Source: Halomonas nitroreducens (GTDB lineage Bacteria; Pseudomonadota; Gammaproteobacteria; Pseudomonadales; Halomonadaceae). Taken from it: a DNA stretch of 64,000 nt. The stretch covers positions 124,001-188,000 of the forward strand of contig NZ_RXNS01000007.1 of the NCBI RefSeq assembly GCF_003966155.1, read 5' to 3'. Made by a program: the position numbers and the translations under genes. The number at the start of each line of letters is the position of its first letter. Positions within the stretch are counted from its first letter, which is position 1. Under the pieces are notes generated by a model. The model saw only the letters and a program-made list of their open reading frames with translations. It made no database searches and was not told the DNA's origin. Positions 16,146 through 23,929 of the stretch are shown piece after piece.

Positions 16146-17531
16146 ATGCACGACAAGCTGCCCTTCAACCGCTCCCTGGTCGAGAAGTACGATCGGCCGG
16201 GACCGCGCTACACCTCTTATCCCACGGCGCCGCAGTTCCAGGCGGCCTTCGCCGAGGACGACTACCGTACTGCCGCCGAGCGCAGCAACCGGCTGGCGGC
16301 GCCCAAGCGGCTCTCGGCGTATGTGCACATCCCTTTCTGCGAGAGCCTTTGCTACTACTGCGCCTGTAACAAGATCATCACCCACAACCGTGAGCGGGCC
16401 GCGGAGTACCTGACCTGGCTCAAGCGGGAGATCGCGCTGCAGGGGGCGCTGTTCGACGAGTCGCGGCGCATGACCCAGCTGCACCTGGGCGGTGGCACCC
16501 CGACGTACCTGAGCAACGACCAGCTCGGCGAGCTGATGACGGCTCTCGACGAGGCCTTCCACTTCGCCGCGCCCGAGGCGCGGGAGTTCTCCCTGGAGGT
16601 GGATCCGCGCACCGTGACCCCGACGCAGATCCATGAACTGCGTGCGCTGGGGTTCAATCGCCTGAGCTTCGGCGTGCAGGACTTCGATCCCGACGTCCAG
16701 GCAGCGGTCAACCGGGTACAGAGTGAGGCCCAAGTGGTCTCACTGGTGGCCGCAGCCCGTGAGGCCGGTTTCCAGTCGGTGAGCGTCGACCTGATCTACG
16801 GTCTGCCGCTGCAGACGGTGGCGAGCTTCGATGCCACCCTGGACAAGATCATTGCCCTGCGCCCGGATCGCATCGCCACCTACAGCTATGCGCACCTGCC
16901 GGAGCTCTTCAAGGCCCAGCGGTTGATTCGTCCCGAGGACATGCCGCCGCCGGAGCGCAAGCTCGAGCTGCTGGAGCTGATCATTCGTCGCCTCACCGCG
17001 GCCGGCTATGTCTACATCGGCATGGATCACTTCGCCCTGCCCGAGGACGAGCTCTCCCTGGCCAGGAAGAACGGTACTCTGCAGCGCAACTTCCAGGGCT
17101 ACTCCACCCACGCCGACTGCGACCTGATCGGCCTGGGCAATACCGCGATCGGCAAGGTGGGCGATAGCTACAGCCAGAACGTCAAGGAGACCGCCCAGTA
17201 CCAGGCGCGGCTCGAGGCGGGTCGGCTGCCGGTGATGCGCGGCTACCGCCTGAACGCCGACGATCTGCTGCGCCGGGACGTGATCAACGCCCTGATGTGC
17301 CACGGGCGGGTCGACGTCGCCGCGACCGAGGCGGCCCACGGCATCGTCTTTCGGACCTATTTCGCCGAGGCCCTGGACGCGTTGGCCGAGATGCAGGCGG
17401 ACGGCCTGATCGCCATCTCCGAGCAGGCCATCGAGGTGCTGCCCGCCGGGCGCCTGATGATGCGTAACGTCGCCATGGCCTTCGATGCCTACCTGGCCCA
17501 TAGCACGGGACGCTACTCGCGCACCGTCTAG
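16146..17531 (+). CDS. hemN: HemN, oxygen-independent coproporphyrinogen III dehydrogenase
   Basis: A 461-residue radical-SAM enzyme that converts coproporphyrinogen III to protoporphyrinogen IX without O2, keeping heme synthesis going for the many cytochromes encoded here. The cluster motif CESLCYYCAC gives C65, C69, C72 and the extra C74 typical of true HemN. The GGGTPTYL segment follows. I chose the ATG at 16146 (start MHDKLPFNRSL), which matches the family N-terminus; an upstream in-frame ATG would add 55 unlikely residues. Divergent from nsrR. Confidence 0.95.
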   Translation: MHDKLPFNRSLVEKYDRPGPRYTSYPTAPQFQAAFAEDDYRTAAERSNRLAAPKRLSAYVHIPFCESLCYYCACNKIITHNRERAAEYLTWLKREIALQGALFDESRRMTQLHLGGGTPTYLSNDQLGELMTALDEAFHFAAPEAREFSLEVDPRTVTPTQIHELRALGFNRLSFGVQDFDPDVQAAVNRVQSEAQVVSLVAAAREAGFQSVSVDLIYGLPLQTVASFDATLDKIIALRPDRIATYSYAHLPELFKAQRLIRPEDMPPPERKLELLELIIRRLTAAGYVYIGMDHFALPEDELSLARKNGTLQRNFQGYSTHADCDLIGLGNTAIGKVGDSYSQNVKETAQYQARLEAGRLPVMRGYRLNADDLLRRDVINALMCHGRVDVAATEAAHGIVFRTYFAEALDALAEMQADGLIAISEQAIEVLPAGRLMMRNVAMAFDAYLAHSTGRYSRTV

Positions 17532-17798
17532 GGAAGACGCGCCACTTGCCTGCCCCTGAGCGCCGCATGACTCGCCATGAGGACCTCCGCGCTCCACCAC
17601 GCCTGATGCCTTTCCGGTATCAGGTTCCTGCTTCTCTGCGCTGATCTTCTCCTGCTCATTGAGAGGAGAATATTCAGGGGTTCTTCTGATGGTGAACCTC
17701 GCCATCGGGAACGATGCTGAGAGCGTATGTAACAAAATGTTTATTTGTGTGCGTACGTTCGATCAATCAGCGGGATGGGAGCAAGGGAGGAGGTGGCT

Positions 17799-18605
17799 AT
17801 GAAACGCTTCAGGTTGGCTGCCTTGGTGATCGCAGTGGGATGTGTGTCGGCGTCCGGGGCTCTGGCTCAATCGGCCTCGGGTACCGGAATGGGGGCGGCC
17901 CTGACAGAGGATGAGATGGCGGGTGTCGCGAATGATGCCCTGGCACCGGAGACCAGCGGGGAGGGAGGGATGTCGGACCAGGAGCTGGCCGAACTCCTGG
18001 ACGACCTGCCCCCGACCGCGGCCGGTGGGGGCGGCGGAGGCTGTGGTGGCGCCGGCTTGCTCGAGGGCTGCGACAGCGTGCCGGTGTCCTTCTTCAACCT
18101 TGTCGCCCTGGCGCCCCCCAGCGCGGGGCCCGGCAGTGGTGATGACGCGGATGACGATAGCGGGGAGGACGCCGGCAGCAGTGATGGCGACGGGGATACC
18201 GGAGGTGGCCCCGGTGGCGGTGATGGCGGGGGCTCCGATGGCGGCGGTGATGGCGGAGGTGGCCCCGGCGGCGGTGACGGTGGCGGTCCCGGCGGCGGTG
18301 GTGATGGTGGCGGCCCCGGCGGTGGTGATGGTGGCGGCCCCGGCGGCGGTTCCGGCTCCGGTGGCGGCGATGGCGGCAGCGCTGGAGGCGGCGGCGGTGC
18401 CGGTGGTTCGGGCGATGGCAGCGGCGGCGACTCCGGCGGCGATGGTGGCGGCGGCGACAATGATGGCATGGGAGGTAATGGCGGCAGTCCCGGTAGCGGG
18501 GGCGGTGCCGGTGGCACCGGCAGCGGCACCGGCGGCGGCGGCCTGGGTGGCCGCGGTGGCGGCTTCGGTGGCGGCTTCGGTGGCGGCTTCGGCGGGGATC
18601 GTTGA
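17799..18605 (+). CDS. Secreted Gly-rich low-complexity protein
   Basis: A 268-residue protein with a Sec signal peptide (ending ALA-Q) after the ATG at 17799, which follows GGGAGGAGG. Residues about 25-110 are mixed sequence with two Cys (CGGAGLLEGC). An Asp-rich stretch follows, then about 140 residues of Gly with Asp/Ser (GGGDGGG and GGPGGG units), ending in three GGGF repeats. The DNA is a GGY-rich near-repeat prone to slippage. It may be a surface, matrix or calcium-binding protein; I know no family for it. It stands alone, with a terminator 38 nt after the stop. Confidence 0.75.
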   Translation: MKRFRLAALVIAVGCVSASGALAQSASGTGMGAALTEDEMAGVANDALAPETSGEGGMSDQELAELLDDLPPTAAGGGGGGCGGAGLLEGCDSVPVSFFNLVALAPPSAGPGSGDDADDDSGEDAGSSDGDGDTGGGPGGGDGGGSDGGGDGGGGPGGGDGGGPGGGGDGGGPGGGDGGGPGGGSGSGGGDGGSAGGGGGAGGSGDGSGGDSGGDGGGGDNDGMGGNGGSPGSGGGAGGTGSGTGGGGLGGRGGGFGGGFGGGFGGDR

Positions 18606-18642
18606 GCCACGACCTCTGCCCCCTGACTCCACGCCTTGATAC

Positions 18643-18675
18643 GCGCCCGGCAAATTCGCCGGGCGCACTTCGTTT
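18643..18675 (+). terminator. Rho-independent terminator after the Gly-rich gene
   Basis: A perfect 9-bp stem (GCGCCCGGC / GCCGGGCGC) with an AAATTC loop, then a modestly T-rich tail (ACTTCGTTT). Confidence 0.75.
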
Positions 18676-18812
18676 CCGGGGGCACGGCAGCGTGCGCGTT
18701 GCCCGATGACGGCAGGCGGGCCGCGCCGTGATCGAGACAAGATGCTGTGTGTGTCGGCGAGAGTTGATCTATATATGGTAGGCAGGCGTTGGGCGGCTGA
18801 GTCGGGCTTGGG

Positions 18813-18826
18813 TTGATGCAAGTCAC
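18813..18826 (+). promoter_or_regulatory. FNR/Dnr-type box before ubiT
   Basis: TTGAT-GCAA-GTCAC, 9 of 10 to TTGAT-N4-GTCAA, 57 nt before the ubiT ATG. FNR-type control suits an anaerobic ubiquinone gene. Confidence 0.55.
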
Positions 18827-18883
18827 GGCAGCCACGTGCCACGATGCCTAGGATGGGCGATCCGACGTCACAGGAGAGTTGCC

Positions 18884-19357
18884 ATGCCATTCCCTTCGCT
18901 GCCCCTTCCACCTGCGCCGCACCGACTGGTGCGGTCCGTCGGTCCCCGGATGCCCGTCGCCCTGCAGCGGCCCCTCGTCGAACCCCTGCTCAACCGTACC
19001 TTTGCCGAGCCCCTGGCGGAGGGGGAGTTCGATGCCCTGGCGGGGCGGCGGGTCAGCCTGGTCATCGCCGATCTGGGCGTGACCCTCACCTTGAGCCTGG
19101 CGGGGCGGCGGCTGGTGCTCTCCGCCGAGCCAGGTGAGGCGACCATCCGCGGCGGCTGGCGCGAGTTCCTGTGCCTCGCCACCCGCCGCGAGGACCCGGA
19201 TAGCCTGTTCTTCCAGCGGCGTCTGTCCCTCGAGGGCGACACCGAGCTGGGCCTGATGGTCAAGAACCTGCTCGACGGTCGTGAGGAGGGCCTGGCTCAA
19301 GGCCGTCTCGGCGAGTGGTTGGTTCGCCTGGAGCGCCTCGCGGCCCGTGATCACTGA
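18884..19357 (+). CDS. ubiT: UbiT, SCP2-domain protein for O2-independent ubiquinone synthesis
   Basis: A 157-residue SCP2-family protein with a Pro-rich N-terminus. The family segment (about residues 35-130) includes LLNRTFAEPLAEGEFD, GDTELGLMVKN and the LFFQRRLSLEGD stretch typical of UbiT (YhbT). UbiT binds ubiquinone intermediates and works with UbiU/UbiV, both encoded about 8 kb downstream. The ATG at 18884 has CAGGAGAG before it. It is 72 nt before nrdJa. Confidence 0.85.
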   Translation: MPFPSLPLPPAPHRLVRSVGPRMPVALQRPLVEPLLNRTFAEPLAEGEFDALAGRRVSLVIADLGVTLTLSLAGRRLVLSAEPGEATIRGGWREFLCLATRREDPDSLFFQRRLSLEGDTELGLMVKNLLDGREEGLAQGRLGEWLVRLERLAARDH

Positions 19358-19429
19358 CTCGACGCCCGCGGCGACCGATAACCGACTCCGTTACCCCGAA
19401 AACGATGACACCGCTCTGGAGACCCCCGC

Positions 19430-21541
19430 ATGAGCACATCCGCCAAGGCCGTCAAGACCTCCAATGAGGTGCCCCTGCAGTTGCCCTCCCGCGACATCTG
19501 GGATGCCAAGTATCGCCTCAAGGACCGTCACGGCCACCCCGTCGACAATGACGTCAACGCCACCTGGGAACGCGTGGCACGGGCCCTGGCGGCGGTGGAG
19601 GGCGACAAGGCCGAGGAGTGGCTGCCCAGGTTCCGCTGGGCACTGGAGAACGGCGCCATCCCGGCCGGACGGATCATGTCCAATGCCGGCGCCGAGGCCT
19701 ACAAGCCGGCGGTGAGCCTGATCAACTGCACTGTCTCGCGCACCATCCGCGACTCCATGCACGATATCCTCGACTCGGTGGTGGACGCCGGCATGACCCT
19801 CAAGGCGGGCTGCGGGATCGGCTACGAGTTCTCCACCCTGCGACACAAGGGCGCCTTCGTGTTCGGTGCCGGGGCCGGCACTAACGGCCCCCTGGCGTTC
19901 ATGGATATCTACGACAAGATGTGTTTCACGGTGGCCTCGGCGGGTGGACGCCGTGGCGCCCAGATGGGGACCTTCGACGTCGGCCATCCCGACGTGAAGA
20001 GCTTTATCGAGGCCAAGCGCGAGGCGGGCCGCCTGCGGCAGTTCAACCTGAGCCTGCTGATCACCGACGAGTTCATGGAAGCGGTGAAGAACGATAGCGA
20101 CTGGCCGCTGGCCTTCCCCCTCCACGAGGGTGAGAAGGACGACGTCGGCGAGGATGAGCTGATCTACCGTGACTGGCCGGTGATCGAGGAGGGCTACACG
20201 CTCGACAAGGAGGGGCGCGTGGCCTGTCGCATCGTCGAGGTGATCCGCGCCCGCGCGCTGTGGGACACCATCATGACGTCGACCTACGACTTCGCCGAGC
20301 CGGGCTTCATCCTGATCGACCAGGTCAACCGCATGAACAACAACTGGTTCTGCGAGGAGATCCGCGCCACCAACCCTTGCGGTGAGCAACCGCTTCCACC
20401 GGAGGGCGCCTGCCTGCTCGGCTCGGTGAACCTGACCCGCTTCGTCATCGCTCCCTTCGGCAAGGCACCACGCTTCGACTGGGAGCGCTATCGCCAGGTG
20501 GTGGCGATCTTCACCCGTATGCTCGACAACGTGGTGGAGGTCAGCGGCCTGCCGCTGCCGGGCCAGCGCCGCGAGATCGAGGCCAAGCGCCGCCACGGCA
20601 TGGGGTTCCTGGGCCTGGGCTCCACCCTGACCATGCTCAAGATCCCCTATGGCTCGCCGGAGTCGCTGGCCTTCACCGAGGAAGTGAGCCGCAACCTGGC
20701 CCTGGAGGGCTGGAAGCAGGCGCTTGAGCTCTCCCGCGAGAAGGGCCTGGCACCGGCGCTGGCCGAGGACTACGCGATCACGCCGCGGATGATGCGCGAG
20801 CGCCCCGAGCTCAAGCAGGACGGCTACGAGGTGGGCGACAAGGTGCCCGGCCGCATCCTGCACGCCCGCTACAGCCGCTACATGCAGAAGGTCGCCGAGG
20901 TGGAGCCTGAGCTGGTGGCACAGCTCGCCGAGCACGGCGCGCGCTTCACCCACCACAGCTCCATCGCGCCCACCGGCACCATCTCGCTGTCGCTGGGCAA
21001 CAATGCCTCCAACGGCATCGAGCCCTCCTTCTCGCACCGCTACTTCCGCAACGTCATCCAGGCCGGGCGCAAGACCAAGGAGCAGGTCGAGGTGGTGTCC
21101 TTCGAGCTGGCCGCCTACCGCCACTTCGTCGCCCCCGAGGCGGTGGAGAGCGCCCTGCCGGAGTACTTCGTCACTGCCGATGCGGTGACGCCTCGCCAGC
21201 ATGTGGCGGTGCAGGCGGCGGCTCAGACCTGGGTCGACTCGGCCATCTCCAAGACGGTAAACGTCCCCACCGACTTCCCCTTCGAGGACTTCAAGGACCT
21301 CTACCTGGACGCCTACGACAACCAGCTCAAGGGCTGCACCACCTTCCGGTTCAATCCCGAGGCCTTCCAGGGCGTGCTGGTGCGCGAGGACGACCTCAAG
21401 AACACCACCTACGTCTTCGAGCTGGAGAACGGCGAGACCGTCGAGCTGGCCGGCGACGAGACGGTGATCTACGACGGCGAGGAGCACAAGGCGGCGAACC
21501 TCTACGATGCGCTGAAGGAGGGTACCTATGGCAAGTGGTAA
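19430..21541 (+). CDS. nrdJa: NrdJa, B12-dependent class II ribonucleotide reductase, large part
   Basis: A 703-residue adenosylcobalamin-dependent reductase. It has the RNR core motifs: NCTVSR (N-terminal redox Cys), NPCGEQPLPPEGACLLGSVN (finger-loop active-site Cys and Glu) and PTGTISLSLGNNASNGIEPSF (residue run abbreviated here to its key PTGTIS). It makes dNTPs with or without O2. The C-terminal Cys-rich tail is missing and is encoded by the separate nrdJb, as in Pseudomonas. A GGAG site lies before the ATG. Confidence 0.94.
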   Translation: MSTSAKAVKTSNEVPLQLPSRDIWDAKYRLKDRHGHPVDNDVNATWERVARALAAVEGDKAEEWLPRFRWALENGAIPAGRIMSNAGAEAYKPAVSLINCTVSRTIRDSMHDILDSVVDAGMTLKAGCGIGYEFSTLRHKGAFVFGAGAGTNGPLAFMDIYDKMCFTVASAGGRRGAQMGTFDVGHPDVKSFIEAKREAGRLRQFNLSLLITDEFMEAVKNDSDWPLAFPLHEGEKDDVGEDELIYRDWPVIEEGYTLDKEGRVACRIVEVIRARALWDTIMTSTYDFAEPGFILIDQVNRMNNNWFCEEIRATNPCGEQPLPPEGACLLGSVNLTRFVIAPFGKAPRFDWERYRQVVAIFTRMLDNVVEVSGLPLPGQRREIEAKRRHGMGFLGLGSTLTMLKIPYGSPESLAFTEEVSRNLALEGWKQALELSREKGLAPALAEDYAITPRMMRERPELKQDGYEVGDKVPGRILHARYSRYMQKVAEVEPELVAQLAEHGARFTHHSSIAPTGTISLSLGNNASNGIEPSFSHRYFRNVIQAGRKTKEQVEVVSFELAAYRHFVAPEAVESALPEYFVTADAVTPRQHVAVQAAAQTWVDSAISKTVNVPTDFPFEDFKDLYLDAYDNQLKGCTTFRFNPEAFQGVLVREDDLKNTTYVFELENGETVELAGDETVIYDGEEHKAANLYDALKEGTYGKW

Positions 21542-21715
21542 GCCACGACCTGCTGCGCTCGCCGAGGCGGTGTTGCCGCCCTGCTCGGAATGCTCATTGA
21601 CGGCTCGTAAACTCCGCTTCCTCGATTGCCGGCGCCTTGCCTCGCCTTCGCTCGTGTCGGTCGTGGATCGCCGTCGCCCGGGCGTCAATGCACAACAGTT
21701 CCAAGGAGCCCGCTG
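21542..21715. repeat. Spacer between nrdJa and nrdJb, possibly repeat-derived
   Basis: A 174-bp spacer between two genes whose products form one enzyme; in Pseudomonas the equivalent spacer is very short. It contains a segment reading GGAATGCTCATTGACGG followed by CGTAAACTCCGCTTCCTCG, which looks like dispersed intergenic elements I recall from related genomes. A genome self-comparison would settle it. Only the ribosome site of nrdJb is otherwise evident. Confidence 0.35.
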
Positions 21716-22456
21716 ATGGCCATCGAGATCACCTCGAAAATCGTTTCCTACAGCGTCAAGAAGGCGGTGGAAGAGCCGCCGCTGGCCGACGAGAACCCGC
21801 TGACGGTGCGCATCCCCTCGCGTCCCGAGGGGACCCTGGAGGCCGTCTCGGAGAAGATCTCCTATGTCGGCGCCGAGGGGCGCAAGAAGGTCTATCTGCT
21901 GGTCTCCTTCATGCCCGTTGAGGGTGTGCTGAACGGCAAGCGGGTGGTTATCGAGCGGCCGGTGGAGTTCTTCTTCCCCTCCGGGCAGCTGTCCAGCGAG
22001 CACCAGTGGATCACTGCCACCATGCGCAGCCTGTCGCTGGCGGCCCGCGGCGGCTATGTCACCCAGGCGGTGGCCGACCTGCGCAAGGTGGCCTGGGACA
22101 AGGGCCTGGTGCGCTGCGGCATGAACCGCTGGGGCAAGCCGATGTTTCACGACTCGGAGGTCGCGGCCATCGCCTGGTCAATCCAGCAGATCCTCTATCG
22201 CCGCGGCTTCCTCGACCTGGACGGCAATCAGGTGCCGGTGGAGGAGCTGGTCAGCCGCTATGCCCAGCGGCTGGCCAGCGGTCACGGCTGGCAGCCGCCC
22301 AGCGTCGAGGAACTGGACCGGGCCGAACGCGAGGCCCACGAGCAGCAGGGTGGCCCCGCCGTGGTGGGTCACTGTCCCGAGTGCAACGGCGAACTGATCA
22401 TGATGGATGGCTGCCCGACCTGCTATGCGGGTTGCGGCTGGTCCAAGTGCGGCTAG
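21716..22456 (+). CDS. nrdJb: NrdJb, class II ribonucleotide reductase, C-terminal part
   Basis: A 246-residue second subunit of split class II reductase. The N-terminal part resembles the TSCPD domain (about residues 90-145). The C-terminus has CPECNG, CPTCYAGCGWSKCG, the Cys pairs that re-reduce the active site and bind Zn. The ATG at 21716 follows AAGGAG. With NrdJa it makes one functional enzyme. A strong hairpin follows at 22469. Confidence 0.92.
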   Translation: MAIEITSKIVSYSVKKAVEEPPLADENPLTVRIPSRPEGTLEAVSEKISYVGAEGRKKVYLLVSFMPVEGVLNGKRVVIERPVEFFFPSGQLSSEHQWITATMRSLSLAARGGYVTQAVADLRKVAWDKGLVRCGMNRWGKPMFHDSEVAAIAWSIQQILYRRGFLDLDGNQVPVEELVSRYAQRLASGHGWQPPSVEELDRAEREAHEQQGGPAVVGHCPECNGELIMMDGCPTCYAGCGWSKCG

Positions 22457-22468
22457 CCGGATGACGGT

Positions 22469-22512
22469 GGCCTTGCCCCCGAGGCTGCATTCGCGGTCCC
22501 GGGGGCAAGGCC
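22469..22512. terminator. Long hairpin between nrdJb and the 92-residue gene
   Basis: A perfect 13-bp stem (GGCCTTGCCCCCG / CGGGGGCAAGGCC) with an 18-nt loop, between convergent genes. There is no T-tract on either side, so a bidirectional terminator or mRNA-end stabiliser is the likely role. Confidence 0.6.
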
Positions 22513-22544
22513 GTGGCAGGCCCCTTGGCAAGGGCCGCTCACAT

Positions 22545-22823
22545 CTAGGTCTTCTTGCCGCCGTCGAAGGAAATATCGAGGCGGATATGCCAGTCGGTGG
22601 GGGGCAGGCTGACGACCTCGATCGCGTGCTCGGTCATCTTCTTGCGCAATTCATCATACTCCGCGCCACCGGTCGCCTTGAGCCGGGCCAGCTCCTTCTC
22701 GGTGAGGCCCTGGCTGCCCAGGTAGTTCTTGGCCGTCTTGCGCAGCGCATCGCCGGTCTCGCCGCTGATGAGCTGGTGAAACTCCTCGTCGGCCAGGCTG
22801 ATGTTCTCGATGACGATTTCCAT
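22545..22823 (-). CDS. Small protein of unknown function in the nrd region
   Basis: A 92-residue, charged, soluble protein beginning MEIVIENISLADEEFH and ending FDGGKKT; no Cys and no signal peptide. AAGGAG lies 6 nt before the ATG at 22823, supporting expression. I do not recognise the family. It is the last gene of the minus-strand nrdD-nrdG set, 171 bp after nrdG. A hexamer repeat lies in that gap. Confidence 0.65.
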   Translation of the reverse strand: MEIVIENISLADEEFHQLISGETGDALRKTAKNYLGSQGLTEKELARLKATGGAEYDELRKKMTEHAIEVVSLPPTDWHIRLDISFDGGKKT

Positions 22824-22937
22824 GCATCGCTCCTTGCTGCCGTGGGTGTGAGGGAGCCGTCTGCTGCATCGCCGAGGGCTCGAGTGACGGCTCGCCCCCG
22901 GTGGGCAGCGAGTGAGAGCGTGGAGTTCCCTGACGGC

Positions 22938-22973
22938 CGGTCTCGGTCTCGGTTTCGGTCTCGGTCTCGGTCC
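22938..22973. repeat. Hexanucleotide tandem repeat (CGGTCT)n
   Basis: Six consecutive 6-bp units, four exact CGGTCT plus one CGGTTT and one CGGTCC, between the nrdG stop (22995) and the start of the 92-residue gene (22823). Such arrays vary in copy number and could change promoter or leader spacing. Confidence 0.8.
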
Positions 22974-22994
22974 GGGGCCGGCTGCTCGGAGCGT

Positions 22995-23714
22995 TCAATG
23001 ACGCAGTGTGAGCTGGGTGAAGTGGGGCCGGAGGCGGCGGGCCAGGGCCTCGAGGGCCGGCGCCGTGGGGGCGCCGGGGACCGGTCGGTGATAGTCGGGG
23101 TCCAGGCACTGGTCGTGCCGGGCCAGTTGCAAGGCATAGCGACGCACGCCCCGTTCGGCCAGCCGGATCGCCAGGCGTTCGACGTCGGCCAGCTCGAAAT
23201 CCCGCCAGTGCACCGTGGTTCGACACTCGAAGGCGACGCCGCCCTCGAGCAGGACGTCGAGGCTGCGGGCCAGGCGCGGGGCCAGGCCCGGTCGCCCGAT
23301 GATGGCGTCGACGCGCCCCGGCTCGCCCTTCACGTCCAGCCCCACCCAGTCCAGCTGGGGTAGCATCGCGTGGAGTCTGTCCGGGTAGGCGCCGGCGGTA
23401 TGCAGCCCCACGGCGAAGCCCAGCTCGCGTGCCTGGCGAACCGCGGCGGCCAGGTCGTGGTGCATGGCGGGTTCACCGCCGCTGAATACCACTCCTTCCA
23501 GCAGACCGCGTCGCGCCTCGAGGAAGGCCCGCACCTCCGCCCACTCCCGTCGAGCGCCGCGTCGCGAGGCGAGCATCTGGGGGTTGTGGCAGTAGCCGCA
23601 GCGCAGCGGGCAACCCTGAAGGAAGACCACGCAGGCCAGGCGGTCGGGGAAGTCGAGCGTGGTCAGCCGGGTGAGGCCGGCAATCGGCAGGCGAGGCTCG
23701 GCGGAATCGGGCAT
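22995..23714 (-). CDS. nrdG: NrdG-type radical-SAM activating enzyme, copy 1
   Basis: A 239-residue radical-SAM protein with the cluster motif CPLRCGYC (C35, C39, C42) and the GGEPAMH segment. It is predicted to generate the glycyl radical on NrdD. The ATG at 23714 gives the normal length. It lies 44 nt after the glycyl-radical ORF of split NrdD, the standard nrdD-nrdG order. It is a paralog of the gene at 25860-26606. The two share a 20-residue run inside VAFECRTTV...LADVERLA and almost the same C-terminus, which points to recent duplication or gene conversion. Confidence 0.88.
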   Translation of the reverse strand: MPDSAEPRLPIAGLTRLTTLDFPDRLACVVFLQGCPLRCGYCHNPQMLASRRGARREWAEVRAFLEARRGLLEGVVFSGGEPAMHHDLAAAVRQARELGFAVGLHTAGAYPDRLHAMLPQLDWVGLDVKGEPGRVDAIIGRPGLAPRLARSLDVLLEGGVAFECRTTVHWRDFELADVERLAIRLAERGVRRYALQLARHDQCLDPDYHRPVPGAPTAPALEALARRLRPHFTQLTLRH

Positions 23715-23758
23715 GGGTGGCTCCGCGCCGGGGGCCTGGCCCCCGGCAGTCGGCGGGA

Positions 23759-23929
23759 TCAACGGGACACGGCTTGCTCGGTGAAGTGGCTGCGCTCGCG
23801 ATGCTCGCTGCGCTTGCCGCGATTGAACTGGCTGACCGGGCGGTGGTAGCCCATCACCCGGGTCCAGACCTCGCAGGGCTGGCGTTGCTCGGCGGGCAGG
23901 GTGTCGCGTGGGTTCTGGATCATGCTCAT
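23759..23929 (-). CDS. Free-standing NrdD glycyl-radical domain, 56 residues
   Basis: A small ORF whose product matches the C-terminal glycyl-radical domain of anaerobic ribonucleotide reductase. It has CEVWTRVMGYHRPV, with the radical Gly predicted at residue 27 in RVMGY, then FNRGKRSEHRER. Its ATG overlaps the nrdD stop in an ATGA, and AAGGAG lies 6 nt upstream. The preceding NrdD polypeptide ends right after its Zn-finger region and lacks this domain, so the two together make one complete enzyme. The overlap puts it in a different frame, so this is a genuine gene split or a frameshift fixed into coupled translation. Confidence 0.85.
   Translation of the reverse strand: MSMIQNPRDTLPAEQRQPCEVWTRVMGYHRPVSQFNRGKRSEHRERSHFTEQAVSR

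Noticed and set aside
17647..17670. TTCTCCT / AGGAGAA hairpin after hemN as a terminator
   Set aside because: Only 7 bp with a 10-nt loop and no T-tract; too weak to list. I see nothing else in that 267-bp spacer except an AT-rich stretch before the Gly-rich gene.
18764..18778. TTGATCTATATATGG upstream of ubiT as an FNR box
   Set aside because: The second half-site does not match; the better box is at 18813-18826.
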